Assembly (NCBI RefSeq): GCF_001500045.1
Contig: NZ_LQIX01000054.1
Location: 186,001-250,000 of the forward strand
Direction of reading: 5' to 3'
DNA from: Mycobacterium sp. GA-1199
GTDB taxonomy: Bacteria; Actinomycetota; Actinomycetes; Mycobacteriales; Mycobacteriaceae
DNA: 64,000 bases
Part shown: in pieces, positions 61,523 through 64,000 of the stretch
Layout: each line of letters starts with the position of its first letter
How positions within the stretch are numbered: position 1 is the stretch's first letter
The notes under the pieces: generated by a model
Database searches by the model: none
Told to the model about the DNA's origin: nothing
The model's input: the letters and a program-made list of their open reading frames with translations, nothing else
Made by a program: the position numbers and the translations under genes

Positions 61523-61963
61523 ATGACCGACCAGGCTTCCGAAGCGAGAACCGACGTCGACAACATCCGGGCGGTGGAGACGTTCCTGTACGCCCTGCAG
61601 GACGAGGATTTCGACACCGCCGACGGCCTGCTCGCCGATCACGCCGAATGGCACAACGTCGGCTATCCCACGATCCGCGGGCGTCAGCGCATCATCGGCC
61701 TGATGCGCCGGGGTCAGGGTCGGCTCGGCTTCGAGGTGAAGATCCACCGCATCGCCGCCGACGGCAACTCCGTGCTCACCGAACGCACCGATGCGCTGGT
61801 GTTCGGACCGGTGCGCCTTCAGTTCTGGGTGTGCGGAACCTTCGAGGTGCACGCCGGTCGAATCACATTGTGGCGCGACTACTTCGACACCTGGGACTTC
61901 CTCAAGGCCACGGTGCGCGGGCTGGTCGCGACCGTGTTCCCAGCGCTGCGGCCGACGATGTAG
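61523..61963 (+). CDS. ephG: limonene-1,2-epoxide-hydrolase family protein EphG
   Basis: A 146-residue cystatin-like fold epoxide hydrolase. The catalytic Asp-Arg-Asp set fits ERTD (Arg, Asp) and WRDYFD (Asp). The M. tuberculosis EphG acts on steroid-like epoxides in vitro. ATG 61523 gives MTDQASEAR. Its stop touches the convergent pspM stop. Confidence 0.9.
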   Translation: MTDQASEARTDVDNIRAVETFLYALQDEDFDTADGLLADHAEWHNVGYPTIRGRQRIIGLMRRGQGRLGFEVKIHRIAADGNSVLTERTDALVFGPVRLQFWVCGTFEVHAGRITLWRDYFDTWDFLKATVRGLVATVFPALRPTM

Positions 61964-62806
61964 TCAAGCGCCGCGAACGTGGCCGAGTTCGTTGAACGCC
62001 TCGGCCCAGCCGACGAGCCGGTCGGTGGCGTTGGACAACTCGTCGCGGTAGCGCTGTTGCCACATCGGTGAGGTGGACGTCGGTCCGGCGTTCGCCGCCG
62101 ACACCAGTTGCGCTGCGGCGTTGACCATTTCGCTGTACTGCCGCGCCCCGTGATCGAGTTGCGCCGTGAACGCCGCAATGGTGGGCGCCAGGTGGGCGCG
62201 CGACTGCGGGGTCGCGCGGATCGCGCGCTCCATCGACATCACTTCGTTCGCGGTGGCGCCCATGGTCGTCGCGGTCTGGTTGGCCGCGGCGCTCAGTTCG
62301 CGGAGTTCATCCGGCGGCAGCATCCGCCCCCGCTCCAGGACTCCGAGCAGCGAGAAGAATCCGCGCTCGGAGGCGGCCAGCGCCGCCATCGGTTGGCGTG
62401 CGGCCGAACCCCACGGAGGGAGCCTGCGGGTGGCACGGGACCGCGGAGGGGGCAGCGGCGCGCGTCGCAGCCACCGGTACCGCAGGAACGTCAGCGTGGC
62501 CAGGAAAGCGGCGCCGACCGCGATCGGCGACGGGATGAGCAGCGCCCATGCGGGAACATCCCAGGCCGCCACCACGCCGGTCACGCCGATCCAGAACACG
62601 CAGGAGATCGTGAAGAACACGGTGAGCCGCAGCGCCCAGCGCCGCTTACGGAGCAGCTTTGCGCGGGGGTCGGCGGCGGCATTCAGCTTGTCGGCCAGTA
62701 CATCGGACCATTCGGCGGCCGTGTCGATGCCGTTTTGGACACCCCGCTGCACCATCGAACGCCACGGCTCGGGTCGACGGTTTTGCGAACGCACTGGTGT
62801 CCTCAC
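61964..62806 (-). CDS. pspM: envelope-stress membrane protein PspM
   Basis: A 280-residue membrane partner of the mycobacterial Psp system (Rv2743c). A basic N-terminus, two adjacent membrane segments (~60-80 and ~85-106), a basic loop and a helical cytoplasmic C-terminus that contacts PspA. Starts at GTG 62806, 3 bp after pspA. PspN, which follows in M. tuberculosis, is not here; ephG lies directly beyond. Confidence 0.88.
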   Translation of the reverse strand: MRTPVRSQNRRPEPWRSMVQRGVQNGIDTAAEWSDVLADKLNAAADPRAKLLRKRRWALRLTVFFTISCVFWIGVTGVVAAWDVPAWALLIPSPIAVGAAFLATLTFLRYRWLRRAPLPPPRSRATRRLPPWGSAARQPMAALAASERGFFSLLGVLERGRMLPPDELRELSAAANQTATTMGATANEVMSMERAIRATPQSRAHLAPTIAAFTAQLDHGARQYSEMVNAAAQLVSAANAGPTSTSPMWQQRYRDELSNATDRLVGWAEAFNELGHVRGA

Positions 62807-62809
62807 GAA

Positions 62810-63625
62810 CTATTGAGACAGCGGGTTTTCCGGTGTCGCCTGCTGCGGATTGGTCGCCGGAGTCGCGGGCTGCGGGGCGGCGTTACCGCCCGCGGGCAAC
62901 TGCTCGCCGCGCATCGAGGCGCGGATCTGCTCCAGCCGGGAGTGCCCGGCCATCTGCACGCTCGCCTGCTGGACCTCCAGCATCCGGCCCTGGACCGAGT
63001 TCTGCGCCAGCTCGGCCTCGCCCATGGCGTTGGCGTACCGGCGCTCGATCTTCTGACGCACCTCGTCGAGGCTGGGCGTGGTGCCGGGGGCGGCCAACTC
63101 GCTCATTGAGCGCAGCGACGAGCTGACCTGCTCCTGCATCTTGGCCTGTTCGAGCTGTGACAACAGCTTGGTGCGCTCGGCGATCTTCTGCTGCAGCATC
63201 ATCGCGTTCTGCTCGACGGCCTTCTTGGCCTGGCCGGCCGCGTTGAGCGCCTGATCGTGCAGGGTCTTGAGATCCTCGACGCTCTGCTCTGCGGTCACCA
63301 GCTGCGCTGCGAACGCTTCGGCGGCGTTGTTGTACTCGGTGGCCTTGGCGGCGTCACCGTTGGCGACGGCCTGGTCGGCCAGCGTCAATGCCTGCCGCAC
63401 GTTGACCTGCAGCTTCTCGATGTCGGCGAGCTGGCGGTTCAGACGCATCTCCAGCTGACGCTGGTTGCCGATCACCTGGGCGGCCTGCTGGGTCAGGGCC
63501 TGATGCTGGCGCTGGGCTTCCTCGATGGCCTGCTGAATCTGCACTTTCGGGTCGGCGTATTCGTCCACCTTGGAGCTGAACAGCGCCATGAGGTACTTCC
63601 ACGCCTTGACGAACGGATTGGCCAT
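62810..63625 (-). CDS. pspA: phage-shock protein PspA (35-kDa antigen homologue)
   Basis: A 271-residue PspA/IM30 protein made of long coiled coils (~25-200), with the basic amphipathic start MANPFVKAWKYLMALF that contacts membranes. The C-terminal ~35 residues are Pro/Gln-rich. Senses and protects the membrane under envelope stress together with ClgR and PspM. Follows clgR on the same strand. Confidence 0.95.
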   Translation of the reverse strand: MANPFVKAWKYLMALFSSKVDEYADPKVQIQQAIEEAQRQHQALTQQAAQVIGNQRQLEMRLNRQLADIEKLQVNVRQALTLADQAVANGDAAKATEYNNAAEAFAAQLVTAEQSVEDLKTLHDQALNAAGQAKKAVEQNAMMLQQKIAERTKLLSQLEQAKMQEQVSSSLRSMSELAAPGTTPSLDEVRQKIERRYANAMGEAELAQNSVQGRMLEVQQASVQMAGHSRLEQIRASMRGEQLPAGGNAAPQPATPATNPQQATPENPLSQ

Positions 63626-63731
63626 GTCAGTTCACTCCGCCTTCGTGTCGTTGTGTCGGACTCGCCGGCCCGGCTTTCCGTGCTGCCCAATCTATCGGGT
63701 CGGCGCGCATCGCCACAGTCTGCTCGGCGCG

Positions 63732-64000
63732 TCAGGCGACCGCCATCGACACGACCTGAGGAATGACCACCTTGGTGGTGGCGTCGATATTGGCGGCACC
63801 GGCGAAGGCGGCGCTCTCCTCACGCTCCATCTCCTGACCGGCGTCGAAGAGCACCCGGGAGAGCGGGACGTCCAGGGCTCCGCAGATGGCGCTGAGCAAT
63901 TCGCTCGAGGCTTCCTTGCGGCCGCGTTCGACCTCCGAGAGGTAGCCCAAACTGACCCGGGCGGTGTCCGACACTTCGCGCAGGGTGCGTCCCTGATCGA
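63732..64000 (-). CDS. clgR: ClgR transcription activator (C-terminal part)
   Basis: The visible C-terminal ~89 residues contain a helix-turn-helix of the Xre type (EVSDTARVSLGYLSEVERGRKEAS) and end in VVSMAVA, probably a Clp degradation tag. The start lies beyond the window. ClgR activates clp and psp genes; it is the first gene of the psp operon. Confidence 0.9.
   Translation of the reverse strand, partial: DQGRTLREVSDTARVSLGYLSEVERGRKEASSELLSAICGALDVPLSRVLFDAGQEMEREESAAFAGAANIDATTKVVIPQVVSMAVA

Noticed and set aside
1..64000. tRNA, rRNA, insertion sequence or prophage
   Set aside because: No tRNA cloverleaf, rRNA sequence or transposase/integrase reading frame was recognised; the only mobile element seen is the RecA intein.

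Overview
The window is about 64 kb of GC-rich actinobacterial chromosome. Gene content and order match the sigA-sigB-ideR-lexA-recA-psp segment of Mycobacterium (Rv2695 to Rv2745c in M. tuberculosis). The hydrogenase genes, a glutamate transporter operon, an F420-type oxidoreductase and the M. leprae-type recA intein point to a free-living, environmental mycobacterium (Mycolicibacterium-like). Everything was assigned by reading translations and motifs; no database search was run.

Positions 1-15500 hold housekeeping and regulatory genes: an alpha/beta hydrolase, DUF3710, dut, DUF3093, DUF4193, cei, suhB, ppgK, the primary sigma factor sigA, two small secreted proteins, an O-methyltransferase, membrane proteins, sigB and the iron regulator ideR. 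A perfect CRP-type operator lies between DUF4193 and cei, and an ECF-type promoter precedes sigB.

Positions 15500-37000 hold DUF4192, sthA, a PAC2 protein, a hydrolase, a PhzF protein, nrdR, chiZ/lexA with two SOS boxes, an LGFP-repeat membrane protein, a BisC-type molybdoenzyme, CsbD, then hflX-dapF-miaA and miaB with neighbours. Positions 37043-41068 add a gluABCD-like amino acid ABC transporter and an F420-dependent oxidoreductase. Then comes recX-recA, where RecA carries a 368-residue intein at the M. leprae (b) site and has an SOS box plus a PafBC/RecA-NDp-type promoter upstream.

Positions 44055-59602 are a 16-gene hydrogenase island inserted between recA and DUF3046, which are adjacent in M. 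tuberculosis. It encodes a group 1h [NiFe] hydrogenase of the Hhy/atmospheric-H2 type (hhyS, hhyL, the FeS protein hhyE), the maturation set hypA, hypB, hypC (two copies), hypD, hypE, hypF and an endopeptidase, and several proteins of unknown role (DUF5947-like, DUF6084-like, a 445-residue protein, a 39-residue single-membrane-span protein, a DUF6390-like protein, a GmhA-like SIS protein and an SIS/HypC fusion). Nearly all junctions from hhyE to hypE are 4-base stop/start overlaps, so the unknown genes are translationally coupled to the hydrogenase. The least explained biology in the window is here: how the enzyme reaches the membrane, where its CO ligand comes from without HypX, and a maturation protease whose frame seems to begin at ATC.

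The right end (59657-64000) returns to the M. tuberculosis order: a disordered protein, DUF3046, a glycosyltransferase-like protein, ephG, and the envelope-stress genes pspM, pspA and clgR (cut by the window edge); pspN is not present.
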